Shown here one piece after another: positions 25,239-33,978 of a DNA stretch of 64,000 nt. Within the stretch, counting starts at the first letter, position 1. Each line of letters starts with the position of its first letter. The stretch comes from Cohnella silvisoli (lineage in GTDB: Bacteria > Bacillota > Bacilli > Paenibacillales > Paenibacillaceae). Location: the NCBI RefSeq assembly GCF_021190915.1, contig NZ_JAIOAP010000013.1, positions 1 through 64,000 on the forward strand, in the 5' to 3' direction. A program made the position numbers and the translations under genes. Below the pieces are notes generated by a model, which did no database searches, was not told the DNA's origin, and was given only the letters and a program-made list of their open reading frames with translations.

Positions 25239-26533
25239 AGCATGAGGACCATACTGACGGATTTCATATCAAAAGGTTCAGCCCGTTTCCGCTATTCTTA
25301 GAACGAATGTCGGCTTATTGGGTTGCTATCTGGAAATGCTGGCGAACCGTATTGGATTGGGCTGTTTGGTTGTACATATTCATTCCGGGATTATTGATAA
25401 TCGGCGGAATGTATCGCGATTTGGTGAGAAATCCTCCTCAATGGCTTCATGAAATCCCTGTTGCCCTTCTCCTAACGATCCTCGGATTGTTGCAGCTTAC
25501 AGGGAAGTATAGGACGTTTGCCGAGCCCGGCGACGGGTTGTTCCTGCACCGCAATGCGAGATGGCTTCGCGGACTGACTGCGGCTGGGTTTATTTACGGC
25601 TTTATTACGCGTATATTCCTCTCTTCCTTAATTGCTGCCGTTTTATCGCCTTTATTGTTAGAGGTGTTCGAATTTTCCGGCTCATTTGTCATTATTCTGG
25701 TCATCTATTCTGCGATTTACGGATTCGTATGGATGTTGCTGAGAGATCGATTGATGCAAAAATTAAGAGGCTGGCAGCTAACAATTATTTTGCTTATGAT
25801 TAGACCGGTTTTTTTGAGTGCTTTTGTTTGGCTCGCGGTGATAGGTGATACACAATCCGCCATTCTAGTTTTGGCGAGCGTGTTTATGTTGACAATTGCC
25901 TTCTGGCAGATGATGTTGCGTCTAAGGACGAAAGGAACGTTACTGCATGAAATAGCCGTGGAAAATGCTGCTTATGTTGCGAGCGTAGGCTGGATTCTCA
26001 GCGAAACGATGGACAAGAAGCCGGTCCCTAAATTGCGCAGACCGATGCTTTTCCGCCAATCGCAACCGCTCCTGAAGCATAGGGATGATGCCGATAGACT
26101 GTTGGATAGTTGGTTTAAATCGGTATTGCGTCGATTTGACCTGCTGAAGCCTCTCTTGTATTTAGCAGGTGCTGGAGCTGCTGCGATGTTGTTATCTCCA
26201 CTCCCATTAGCGGTGATCGTGTGGCTAGTTTTGCCGATGCTGTTATTGGGCATGTTGCAACGCCAATGGCTGCAATGGTTATCCGAACCGTATATTGCTT
26301 TGTTTCGGTGGCCGGATGACATCCTTGAACGAGCTTCCGCCAAGGCTAAAATCTGGGGAGCATACCCTTTAGTATCGCTATGGGGAATCATTGTAGGCGT
26401 AAAGACGGGGCTGATCTATGGAAGCGTTGGGTGGTTGGCTATTGTTGTTATTCCCGTTGCAGGATATTATTGGTTGCGATTCGTAAATGAGGTCGTCACT
26501 TCCTTTAGCGCTTTGCGCAGGAAAAAGGAATAA
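25235..26533 (+). CDS. ecsB: ABC transporter membrane subunit, EcsB type
   Basis: 432 residues from a GTG that overlaps the ecsA stop. Long helices dominate (LDWAVWLYIFIPGLLIIGGMY, FIYGFITRIFLSSLIAAVL, FVIILVIYSAIYGFVWMLL, VFLSAFVWLAVIGD and several near the C-terminus). The central soluble part DKKPVPKLRRPMLFRQSQPLL matches what is expected of EcsB proteins. It forms the membrane part of the Ecs exporter with the upstream ATPase. Confidence 0.85.
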   Translation: MKHEDHTDGFHIKRFSPFPLFLERMSAYWVAIWKCWRTVLDWAVWLYIFIPGLLIIGGMYRDLVRNPPQWLHEIPVALLLTILGLLQLTGKYRTFAEPGDGLFLHRNARWLRGLTAAGFIYGFITRIFLSSLIAAVLSPLLLEVFEFSGSFVIILVIYSAIYGFVWMLLRDRLMQKLRGWQLTIILLMIRPVFLSAFVWLAVIGDTQSAILVLASVFMLTIAFWQMMLRLRTKGTLLHEIAVENAAYVASVGWILSETMDKKPVPKLRRPMLFRQSQPLLKHRDDADRLLDSWFKSVLRRFDLLKPLLYLAGAGAAAMLLSPLPLAVIVWLVLPMLLLGMLQRQWLQWLSEPYIALFRWPDDILERASAKAKIWGAYPLVSLWGIIVGVKTGLIYGSVGWLAIVVIPVAGYYWLRFVNEVVTSFSALRRKKE

Positions 26534-26600
26534 ATGTCGTATCCAATTGGAAAAGCTATGCAGGATTGAAGCGATAATGGAGAACGGGGAGGATATATCG

Positions 26601-26975
26601 ATGATTCAAGCCGCTCTGATGTTCCAGTTTCCGGATGAGTCCCAGGCTAGATTGGCCGGCGAGACGCTGGAGGATTTAGGGTATGAGCCGCAGCTGCATG
26701 AAGGCGGGCGTCTGCACATTCACGTGGAAGACGAAGATTTGACCTCCGCCCTCGAAATCGTGCAATGTTACGCAGGCCAGCTAATGGAGCATGCCCCTGC
26801 GGAGGTTGTCCACGTTACCGATATCGCCTACGGAATGGACGACATTCCGATCCCGGCGCATACGGTGAACGAGGATTGGGAGGAAGCCTATCAGGTTGCG
26901 GACTCCGATAACGCCGAGCGGAAACCATCCTTCTCTACCGACGACGGCTCCTATGACCATTTCCAAGCGACCTAA
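26601..26975 (+). CDS. Small acidic protein of unknown function
   Basis: Start set at the ATG at 26601, 8 bp after GGGGAGG, giving 124 residues beginning MIQAALMFQFPDESQARLAG. Residues 1-60 alternate as in a small alpha-beta fold (an ACT- or ferredoxin-like strand-helix-strand pattern: QAALMFQF, ARLAGETLEDLGYEPQLHEG, RLHIHVEDEDLTSALEIVQ). The rest is acidic and likely disordered. I do not recognise a named family. It follows ecsB by 67 bp on the same strand and ends in a strong terminator. Confidence 0.7.
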   Translation: MIQAALMFQFPDESQARLAGETLEDLGYEPQLHEGGRLHIHVEDEDLTSALEIVQCYAGQLMEHAPAEVVHVTDIAYGMDDIPIPAHTVNEDWEEAYQVADSDNAERKPSFSTDDGSYDHFQAT

Positions 26976-27000
26976 TATCACACAATAGCGAACAATTGAG

Positions 27001-27049
27001 GGGCTATCCCTTTAGATCTGCAAAGATCTGAGGGACAGCCTGTTTTTTT
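27001..27049 (+). terminator. Rho-independent terminator
   Basis: GGCTATCCCT pairs with AGGGACAGCC with one mismatch, around a second inner hairpin (AGATCT/AGATCT), followed by seven T. Confidence 0.85.
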
Positions 27050-27060
27050 GGTGGAACTGA

Positions 27061-27260
27061 CTGTAGCGGCGATAAATGCCGTTATACGATCCGCCAAGCA
27101 AGCGGTTATGCAGGCCGCTTTAACAGCAAAAATTGCCGTTATAAAGTCGTAAAGACCCTAATCCGGGCGTGTTTCCTGACTATAGCGGAAAAAAATGCCG
27201 TTATATGTTCATAGAGGGTGAGGCGCGGCCGATATAACGGAAGAAATTGCCGCTATCGAG
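27061..27260. repeat. Cluster of four short palindromic repeats (TAGCGG...CCGTTATA)
   Basis: Four related 23-26 bp units lie at about 27063-27085, 27118-27143, 27181-27205 and, in the opposite orientation, 27232-27256. Each has the plan TA(G/A)CGG-(A-rich 8-10 bp)-GCCG(T/C)TAT, an imperfect palindrome. Spacing is 50-63 bp. They look like REP-type intergenic elements. No gene is seen from 27050 to 27424. Confidence 0.65.
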
Positions 27261-27394
27261 GACTTCACCCCCCGTGGAGGCGTGGACTTCCAAACCGGCT
27301 GTTTTGCAAATGGAGTCTCTAGGCGGGGTCTAGCATCAAACAAACATGGATAAAAAAAGCGCTTGCAAAACTGCTCGGACCTATTTTATAATAA

Positions 27395-27412
27395 ATCCGA
27401 AACGTTTTGGAA
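27395..27412. promoter_or_regulatory. LacI-family operator, copy 1
   Basis: ATCCGAAACGTTTTGGAA, two mismatches from the perfect 18-bp palindrome at 28463-28480. It lies 13 bp upstream of the regulator start, so the regulator probably controls itself. Confidence 0.75.
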
Positions 27413-27424
27413 AGGTGTATAACG

Positions 27425-28441
27425 ATGGCAACGATTAAAGATATCGCAAAAAAAGCGGGTGTATCCGTCACCACGGTGTCCAGGGCATTAAACGGTTACG
27501 ATGACGTTAACGAAGAAACAAGGAAGAAAATCAAAAAGGTCGCGAAAGAGCTATCCTACAGCCCCAATGCCGTTGCCAGAAGTCTTGTCTCCAAGAAAAC
27601 GCGCACGATCGGCCTTATTATTTCGGATATAAACCGCGCAGGAGCGAAAGATGCATTCGCATACGAAGTTCTTTGCGGAATTAATGACCGTACCGGAGAT
27701 TTAAATTACGATTTACTCTTATTTAGCACTAACCCGTCCAAGCAGATGGAAAAGTCCTATACGGCTCTTTGCAAGGAAAGAAACGTAGAAGGCGCGATTC
27801 TATCCGGTTTGCGTCTGGATGATCCTTATTTGCAGGAAGTCATCGAGCAAAACGCCTTTCCTTGCGTACTGATCGATATTCCCAGAACCGGTGCAAACGT
27901 TGCCCATATTACTTCCGACAACCGTTTGGGGGCCGCAATAGCCACCCGACATCTATTGGAAAGCGGGCACCGCAATATCGCGATGATCAACGGGCATAAT
28001 CAGGCTTTCGTTAGTCGGGAACGTTACGACGGTTTCAAAGAAGCGCTTGAGCAATTCGAATTGACGGACAGCCCGGCTCTCGTTTTCGACGGGTTATTCT
28101 CGGAAGATGGCGGAGCGGAAGCGATGTATCAAATTTTGATACGCCATCCTGAAGTAACGGCCGTTTTTTGCGCAAGCGATCTGATGGCTCTAGGCGCAAT
28201 CCGCACATTGGAACGCATGGGCCGCAAGGTACCTGACGACATGTCGATAGTCGGATTCGATGATATCAGCATTTCCGCTTACTGCTCGCCCAAGTTGACA
28301 ACGATCAGACAGGACAAATACGAACTCGGTTATCAAGCCGCTCAATTGTTGATCGACATGTTGGAGAATAGGACGGACAACCGAAAGATTTTATTAAATA
28401 ATCAGTTGATTATTCGCGAAAGCACGCGGTGTAAAGAATGA
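27425..28441 (+). CDS. LacI-family transcriptional regulator of the glucan locus
   Basis: 338 residues from the ATG at 27425 (AAAGGTG upstream), giving the usual LacI start MATIKDIAKKAGVSVTTVSR. DNA-binding HTH residues 2-25 with hinge SPNAVARSLVSKKTRTIGL, then a sugar-binding sensor (GAILSGLRLDDP, IAMINGHNQAFVSRERYDGF, AVFCASDLMALGAIRTLERMG, DMSIVGFDDISISAYCSPKLTTIRQD). Two related operators, one ahead of this gene and one ahead of the glucosidase gene, indicate that it represses both. Inducer probably an alpha-glucoside, by context. Confidence 0.9.
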   Translation: MATIKDIAKKAGVSVTTVSRALNGYDDVNEETRKKIKKVAKELSYSPNAVARSLVSKKTRTIGLIISDINRAGAKDAFAYEVLCGINDRTGDLNYDLLLFSTNPSKQMEKSYTALCKERNVEGAILSGLRLDDPYLQEVIEQNAFPCVLIDIPRTGANVAHITSDNRLGAAIATRHLLESGHRNIAMINGHNQAFVSRERYDGFKEALEQFELTDSPALVFDGLFSEDGGAEAMYQILIRHPEVTAVFCASDLMALGAIRTLERMGRKVPDDMSIVGFDDISISAYCSPKLTTIRQDKYELGYQAAQLLIDMLENRTDNRKILLNNQLIIRESTRCKE

Positions 28442-28462
28442 GGCCGCTTTTTTTTACACTTA

Positions 28463-28480
28463 ATCCGAAACGTTTCGGAT
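28463..28480. promoter_or_regulatory. LacI-family operator, copy 2 (perfect 18-bp palindrome)
   Basis: ATCCGAAACGTTTCGGAT, perfect dyad between the regulator and the glucosidase gene, 50 bp before the latter's start. It shares 16 of 18 bases with the site at 27395. Confidence 0.8.
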
Positions 28481-28529
28481 AATTCTGAAAGTTAGGAAAC
28501 AACAGATAAACAATAGGATGGAGACAAAA

Positions 28530-30629
28530 ATGGACTACAGAGTAATTAAAAACAACGATTTGTTTCTAACAACCGATCACTACGGCGATATCACGGGAGC
28601 CGGCTCGCAAAACGGGCTGTATATGAAAGATACTCGGTTTCTCAGCAAGATGGAGCTTACTCTGAACGGTAAGCGCCCGTTGCTGCTGTCCTCCGCAGCC
28701 GATGAGAATTTCGTAGCGCGCATACGCCTGACTAACGAGCATGAAGAAGAGGGAGGAAAGGTGAAGCTATGGAGAGAATCCGTTGAGCTTATTCGAGAAA
28801 GGTTTATTTACGGGGAGGTGCTGTATGAAACAATCTCCATGACGAATTTTTCCACCAAACCGTTGTCGTTCGACCTTAGCCTCTCTTTCGAAGCCGATTT
28901 CAGCGACATGTTCCTCGTTCGGGGTTTTCAGCCTGCAGAAGAACTTGGTCGGGTGACGGAACGGAAAATGGATAAAACAGAGTGGCATGCTTCTTACTTG
29001 GGCGTCGACGGAGTACGCAGAGATACGGACATCACGTGGGATGCGGAAGCCGACTCCATAACCGAGTTAGGAGATATCGGCTTCGCGGTCAAGCTCGCTC
29101 CGACTGAAACGAGACGCATCACGTTTACCGTCATTCCTTCCGTGGATGGTATTCGGCCGATCACGAATCCGCGTGATATCGCGCTTGCCGAATTACAAGG
29201 AATGTACGAGCGTTGGAATGAACAAAGTCCTAAGATCGAGAGCGATTCTCCTGTCCTGAGTCGGTTGTATGACCGCGGTGTACAAGATTTGCGAGTACTG
29301 CTCACGGACTTCGGTCACGGTCTATTCCCCGTCGCGGGACTCCCTTGGTTTGCCGTTCCGTTCGGCCGGGACAGCTTGATAGCCGCGCTGCAGATGCTTC
29401 CTCTTAATCCGGATGTCGCCCGGGGTACGTTAGAAATGATGGCTGCCTATCAAGGAACGGAATTAAACCCTTGGAAAGACGAACAGCCAGGCAAGATCAT
29501 GCACGAGCTACGCAGCGGAGAGTTATCCCGTTCCGGGCAGGTTCCTTTTGCTCCTTATTACGGCAGTATCGATTCCACGCCTTTGTTCATTGTATTAGCA
29601 GCGGAACATGCCCATTGGACAGGGGACACGGAAACGATCTCGCGATTGATGCCGAATATCGAGAAAGCGCTTGCATGGATCGATGAGTTCGGCGATCGGG
29701 ACAAGGACGGCATGGTCGAGTACTATCAGGAATCTTCCAAAGGGATCGCTAATCAGGGCTGGAAAGACTCCGCCGATTCCGTTGTTCACGATAACGGGGA
29801 ATTCGCTGCCGCTCCTATCGCCCTTGTTGAGGTTCAAGGCTATATTTATCAAGCCAAAAGCCGGTTAGCGCCCGTGGTCGAACGGCTCGGACATCACGAA
29901 CTGGCGGAGCGGCTGAGAACGGAAGCGGAAAATCTCCGTCAGAAGTTTGACGGCGCCTTCTGGATGCCGGATGAACAGTTCTACGCGATTGCGCTGGATG
30001 CGAATAAGGATCAGGTTCATTCCGTCACTTCCAACCCCGGGCATCTGCTCATGAGCGATATCGTTCCGAAGGAAAAAGCACAGCTAGTAGCACACAGGTT
30101 GGTAGGGGACGATATGTTTGGCGGCTATGGCATTCGGACCATGTCGAGCGGCTCAACCGGCTATAATCCGATGAGCTATCATGACGGCAGCGTCTGGCCT
30201 CACGATAATTCGATCATTCTACTCGGGATGAGTCGGAAGGGATTAAAAGAAGAGGCGTCCACAGTCGTATCCGGACTGCTCAAAGCAGCGGAACACTTCG
30301 AATACAGCCGTCTGCCCGAGCTCTTCTGCGGCTATGACGACACGATCGGTTACCCGGTCTCGTATCCCGTCGCTTGCTCACCGCAAGCTTGGGCAGCCGG
30401 GACATCCGTATCGATCATCCAAGCGATGCTCGGACTTCACCCCGATGCGCTAAATCGTACGATAAGGCTTGATCCGTTCTTGCCGCGGGGCATCAACCAC
30501 TTGACCGTAAGGGATATGCCGGTTGCCGATGGCCGTATATCCGTCTTGCTAAGACGCAAAGATGGATCCGAGTCCATTAAGGTCGATGTCTTGGACAACA
30601 GCAGCGGGTGCCGTATCGAATTTCGATAA
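28530..30629 (+). CDS. Amylo-alpha-1,6-glucosidase-like (glycogen-debranching type) enzyme
   Basis: 699 residues from the ATG at 28530, with GGATGGAG upstream; an ATG at 28518 sits inside that ribosome site. The N-terminal domain (about 1-210: NDLFLTTDHYGDITGAGSQ, GLYMKDTRFLSKMELTLNG) is the bis-sheet domain found before bacterial debranching-type enzymes. The C-terminal two thirds form an (alpha/alpha)6 barrel: AGLPWFAVPFGRDSLIAALQ, IANQGWKDSADSVVHDNGEF, GYGIRTMSSGSTGYNPMSYH, DGSVWPHDNSIILLGM. The glucanotransferase part of full debranching enzymes is missing. No signal peptide, so it acts on imported oligosaccharides. It lies between the LacI regulator and an ABC importer that likely feeds it. 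Confidence 0.85.
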   Translation: MDYRVIKNNDLFLTTDHYGDITGAGSQNGLYMKDTRFLSKMELTLNGKRPLLLSSAADENFVARIRLTNEHEEEGGKVKLWRESVELIRERFIYGEVLYETISMTNFSTKPLSFDLSLSFEADFSDMFLVRGFQPAEELGRVTERKMDKTEWHASYLGVDGVRRDTDITWDAEADSITELGDIGFAVKLAPTETRRITFTVIPSVDGIRPITNPRDIALAELQGMYERWNEQSPKIESDSPVLSRLYDRGVQDLRVLLTDFGHGLFPVAGLPWFAVPFGRDSLIAALQMLPLNPDVARGTLEMMAAYQGTELNPWKDEQPGKIMHELRSGELSRSGQVPFAPYYGSIDSTPLFIVLAAEHAHWTGDTETISRLMPNIEKALAWIDEFGDRDKDGMVEYYQESSKGIANQGWKDSADSVVHDNGEFAAAPIALVEVQGYIYQAKSRLAPVVERLGHHELAERLRTEAENLRQKFDGAFWMPDEQFYAIALDANKDQVHSVTSNPGHLLMSDIVPKEKAQLVAHRLVGDDMFGGYGIRTMSSGSTGYNPMSYHDGSVWPHDNSIILLGMSRKGLKEEASTVVSGLLKAAEHFEYSRLPELFCGYDDTIGYPVSYPVACSPQAWAAGTSVSIIQAMLGLHPDALNRTIRLDPFLPRGINHLTVRDMPVADGRISVLLRRKDGSESIKVDVLDNSSGCRIEFR

Positions 30630-30714
30630 TCGGCCCGTAGTCGCAACACTGAATTAAACAGGCTAAATAAGCCGTTTAATTATAGAAACACACAAAAGGG
30701 AGGAAGGATTTACA

Positions 30715-32052
30715 ATGAAACAAAGATTATCGGTATTATTGCTTCTGATGTTAGCTCTCGTCTTGGTGGTTTCCGCTTGCGGAAGTAGTTCTAATAACAA
30801 AGAAGGGGCATCTTCGACTCCATCTCCGTCTACACCCGCATCCCAATCAACCGAAGCATCAAGTACACCTGAACCGCCCAAAGATCCAGTCGAAGTCACG
30901 CTGGCTGGTTGGGGGGCCTCTCCCGAAGAGCAAGCTCTTCTGCAACAGGTACTGGATGAGTTTCAGTCCAAAAACCCCGATGTAAAAGTGAAATACGAAG
31001 TTATCGCCGATCAATATATGGACGTAATCAAAACCCGTTTGATCGGTAACGAAGCTCCGGACGTCTTTTACTTGGACGCTTTCGAAGCGCCTGCTCTGAT
31101 CGCTAAAGACGTGCTGGAACCGTTGGACGGTTATGTGACGCCGGAGTTCGACACGAACGATTTTGAAGCGCCGATGCTGGATGCTTTCAAATCCCCGGAC
31201 GGCAAAATGTACGGTTTCCCTAAAGACTATTCGACGTTGGCGTTGTTCTACAATAAAAAAATGTTTGCCGATGCCGGAATTGCGGCTCCCCCGGCAACAT
31301 GGGACGAACTGCAGTCCATCTCGGCAAAGCTGACGAAAAAGAAGGGCAACAAGGTTGAAGCGTACGGTTTAGGACAAGCGCCTGAGCTGGCTCGTCAAAT
31401 GTTCATGATCAAGGCATTCGGCGGCAAGCTGGCCGACGACCAAGGCATGGCGTCATTCGCGACGCCGGAAGCCGAAAAAGGGCTGGCGCTCGTAGTCGAT
31501 CAGCATAACGTAGCTAAAACCGCGGGTCAACCGTCCGACGTCGGCGCAGGCTGGGGCGGCGAAATGCTTGGTCAGCAAAAAGCGGCTATGGTTCTGGAAG
31601 GCAACTGGGCGATTCCTTACCTGCAAAGCAATTTCAAAGACGTAGATTTCGCAACGGCCGAAGTTCCGTCAGTCAACGGCCAAAAAGGCACGATGGCGTT
31701 TACGGTCGCTTACGTCATGAACAAAAGCTCCGAGAAAAAAGAAGCGGCTTGGAAGCTGATATCTTATCTGACGGGCAAAGAAGGCATGAAAACTTGGACC
31801 AGCAAAGGCTTTGCGCTGCCAACCCGTAAATCGGTCGCGGCAGAGCTCGGTTTCGACAAAGATCCTCTTCGCGGTGCTTTGGTAGCAGGCGCTTCATATG
31901 CGACCCCATGGCAAGCAGGCACAACGCTGCCAACGATCATGAATAACTTCAACAACCAATTCGTAGCGGCTTACACCGGCCAATCTTCTTTGACCGATGC
32001 GCTCAAAAAAGGCCAGGAAACGGCAAATAAAGAAATTAAAGCTGCACAATAA
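30715..32052 (+). CDS. Sugar ABC transporter substrate-binding lipoprotein
   Basis: 445 residues, ribosome site GGGAGGAAGG. Signal peptide MKQRLSVLLLLMLALVLVVS with lipobox VSAC (lipidated Cys22), Ser/Pro-rich linker, then an MBP-like fold (VEVTLAGWGASPEEQALLQ, APDVFYLDAFEAPALI, MYGFPKDYSTLALFYNKKMF, AAMVLEGNWAIPYLQ). Member of the alpha-glucan/maltooligosaccharide-type binding proteins by context. Followed by two permeases; no ATPase gene, as in the other importer of this window. Confidence 0.93.
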   Translation: MKQRLSVLLLLMLALVLVVSACGSSSNNKEGASSTPSPSTPASQSTEASSTPEPPKDPVEVTLAGWGASPEEQALLQQVLDEFQSKNPDVKVKYEVIADQYMDVIKTRLIGNEAPDVFYLDAFEAPALIAKDVLEPLDGYVTPEFDTNDFEAPMLDAFKSPDGKMYGFPKDYSTLALFYNKKMFADAGIAAPPATWDELQSISAKLTKKKGNKVEAYGLGQAPELARQMFMIKAFGGKLADDQGMASFATPEAEKGLALVVDQHNVAKTAGQPSDVGAGWGGEMLGQQKAAMVLEGNWAIPYLQSNFKDVDFATAEVPSVNGQKGTMAFTVAYVMNKSSEKKEAAWKLISYLTGKEGMKTWTSKGFALPTRKSVAAELGFDKDPLRGALVAGASYATPWQAGTTLPTIMNNFNNQFVAAYTGQSSLTDALKKGQETANKEIKAAQ

Positions 32053-32187
32053 TATAAACGAAGCGTATTTCGCCGTCTCAAGTGCAACAAATATTGCAGC
32101 GCGCTGCGTTTGCAGGCTTGTTGTCGCGATGACGGCGAAGTCGTTTCTCGTCCCGACACGGAAAGGCCTAAAGGAGAGGTGTTAAGG
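32053..32187 (+). other. Intercistronic spacer with a perfect palindrome
   Basis: 135 bp between lipoprotein and first permease. GCAGCGCGCTGC at about 32097-32108 is a perfect 12-bp palindrome that would form a stable RNA hairpin without a T run, suited to shield the lipoprotein message. No gene is seen. Confidence 0.4.
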
Positions 32188-33084
32188 ATGGCCAAACCGC
32201 ATCACAAAAGTAAACTAAGGGATTTGATGGCGGGGTATTCGTTCATGTCTCCCGCGATCGTCATTCTCGGCTGTTTTTTATTGCTGCCGATCGCGTACTC
32301 CATCTTCTTGTCGTTTCATAGAGTCAACTTGCTTGGCACGGTGAGCTACAAGTTTACGGGTACGGCAAACTTCGAACGGATGCTGGACGATCCAAGGTTA
32401 TGGATTGCGCTTAGGAACACGTTCAAATACGCCCTCATCGTTGTTCCATCGCAGACGCTGCTAGCCATCGTGCTCGCATCGATCTTGAACATGAAACTCC
32501 GTTATCGGAATTTTTTCAGAGTTGCGTTTTATCTCCCCACGGTTACTTCATCCGCTGTTCTTGTACTCATTTTTATGTGGATTTACAACAGCAATGGTCT
32601 CTTGAACTTCATGCTTGAGGCGGTCGGTTTGCCGACGTACAATTGGCTCGGTGACCCATCTGTAGCGCTTCTCGGCATTATGATCATGAATATATGGTCG
32701 ACAGCACCGTTATTTATGGTGATCTATCTGGCGGCTTTACAAGATATTCCGGAAACCTTGTACGAAGCGGCGGAAATCGACGGGGCGAGCGGATGGCAGA
32801 AATTTTGGCGTATTACGTTGCCGCAGCTCAAGCCTGTCACCTTCTACGTTATCGTAATGGGAATTATCGGAACGTTTCAGTTGTTCGACCAATCGTACAT
32901 TTTCTCGGCAGGCTCGGGCGGACCGAACAACGCGACTCTGACCATGGTGCTGCTCATTTACCAATATGCTTTCAAAAGCCTTGATATGGGCTACGCTTCC
33001 GCGCTCGCGTTTCTGCTGGCCGTGGTCATTATGCTCATTACGGTTGTGCAGCGGTTGATCTTTAAGGAAGAACGGCTGAATTAG
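32188..33084 (+). CDS. Sugar ABC transporter permease (MalF/UgpA type)
   Basis: 298 residues from the ATG at 32188 (AAGGAGAGG upstream), beginning MAKPHHKSKLRDLMAGYSFM; longer in-frame starts lack a ribosome site. Six membrane helices and the EAA loop EAAEIDGASGWQKFWRITLP. Forms the importer channel with the next gene, 12 bp downstream. Confidence 0.93.
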   Translation: MAKPHHKSKLRDLMAGYSFMSPAIVILGCFLLLPIAYSIFLSFHRVNLLGTVSYKFTGTANFERMLDDPRLWIALRNTFKYALIVVPSQTLLAIVLASILNMKLRYRNFFRVAFYLPTVTSSAVLVLIFMWIYNSNGLLNFMLEAVGLPTYNWLGDPSVALLGIMIMNIWSTAPLFMVIYLAALQDIPETLYEAAEIDGASGWQKFWRITLPQLKPVTFYVIVMGIIGTFQLFDQSYIFSAGSGGPNNATLTMVLLIYQYAFKSLDMGYASALAFLLAVVIMLITVVQRLIFKEERLN

Positions 33085-33096
33085 GAGGGGATCGGA

Positions 33097-33924
33097 GTGC
33101 GTACGTCGATAAATCGGTTCAGGCCGTTGTTTTACGTGCTGCTGGGAATATATGCGCTTATTACGTTTATTCCGTTCTTATGGGCGATGTCCGCTTCATT
33201 CAAGACGTTGCCGGAAATCGTGGCGGGCGGAATGAGTTTCATACCGAAGCATTTTACTTTCGATAATTATCGGACCATTTTCCATCAGGAGCCGCTCTTC
33301 ACGCGCTGGTTTTTGAATAGTGCCTTGATAGCCGTTTCGGTGACCGTGTTTAATTTGTTGTTTAACTCCATGGCTGGATATGCATTGGCTAGAATTCGTT
33401 TTCCCGGAAGCTCGTTGATGTTCTTCAGCATTCTGGCGATGATCATGATTCCGGGCCAATTAACGATCATTCCGAGTTATTTGATCATCAAGACGTTGGG
33501 CTGGCTCAACAGCTATCAGGCCATCATCGTTCCAATGGCTGCGCAAGCGACTTACATCTTTATGATGCGGCAGTTTTTCATCAGCTTTCCGCGCGAACTG
33601 GAGGAGGCATCGCAGTTGGACGGGTTGAGCAGGTTTGGCCTTTTCTTCAGGGTTGTCCTTCCGCTCGCCAAGCCTGCTTTAGCCGCGCAAACGATTTTCA
33701 TATTCATGGGGGCATGGAACGAATTCCTGAAACCGCTCATGCTAATGTCGGATAAAGCGATGTTTACCCTTTCGGTCGGGCTCAATACGTTCAAAGGGCA
33801 GTATATAAGCTTCTGGAACTATATTATGGCGGCATCCATCATCATGACGATCCCGGCGTTATTGATTTACATCTTCTTCAACCGCTTTTTCGTCAAAGGG
33901 ATCACGTTCACCGGTACCAAATAA
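33097..33924 (+). CDS. Sugar ABC transporter permease (MalG/UgpE type)
   Basis: 275 residues from a GTG with AGGAGGGG upstream. Helices include LLGIYALITFIPFLWAMSAS; the EAA loop reads EEASQLDGLSRFGLFFRVVL, where the usual Gly-Ala of EAA is replaced. Last gene of the LacI-regulated glucan operon; a strong bidirectional terminator follows. Confidence 0.92.
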   Translation: MRTSINRFRPLFYVLLGIYALITFIPFLWAMSASFKTLPEIVAGGMSFIPKHFTFDNYRTIFHQEPLFTRWFLNSALIAVSVTVFNLLFNSMAGYALARIRFPGSSLMFFSILAMIMIPGQLTIIPSYLIIKTLGWLNSYQAIIVPMAAQATYIFMMRQFFISFPRELEEASQLDGLSRFGLFFRVVLPLAKPALAAQTIFIFMGAWNEFLKPLMLMSDKAMFTLSVGLNTFKGQYISFWNYIMAASIIMTIPALLIYIFFNRFFVKGITFTGTK

Positions 33925-33977
33925 AAATACGGAACGTATAGGCCAGGGGGACCCGGTATTATACGCTCCGTATTTTT
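33924..33977. terminator. Bidirectional terminator between convergent genes
   Basis: AAAATACGGAACGTAT (33924-33939) pairs with ATACGCTCCGTATTTT (33961-33976) with one mismatch; A and T runs on both sides suit both strands. Confidence 0.85.
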
Positions 33978-33978
33978 G

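Noticed and set aside
27061..27260. CRISPR or tandem repeat
   Set aside because: Units differ, one is inverted, and spacing is irregular; fits dispersed palindromic elements better.
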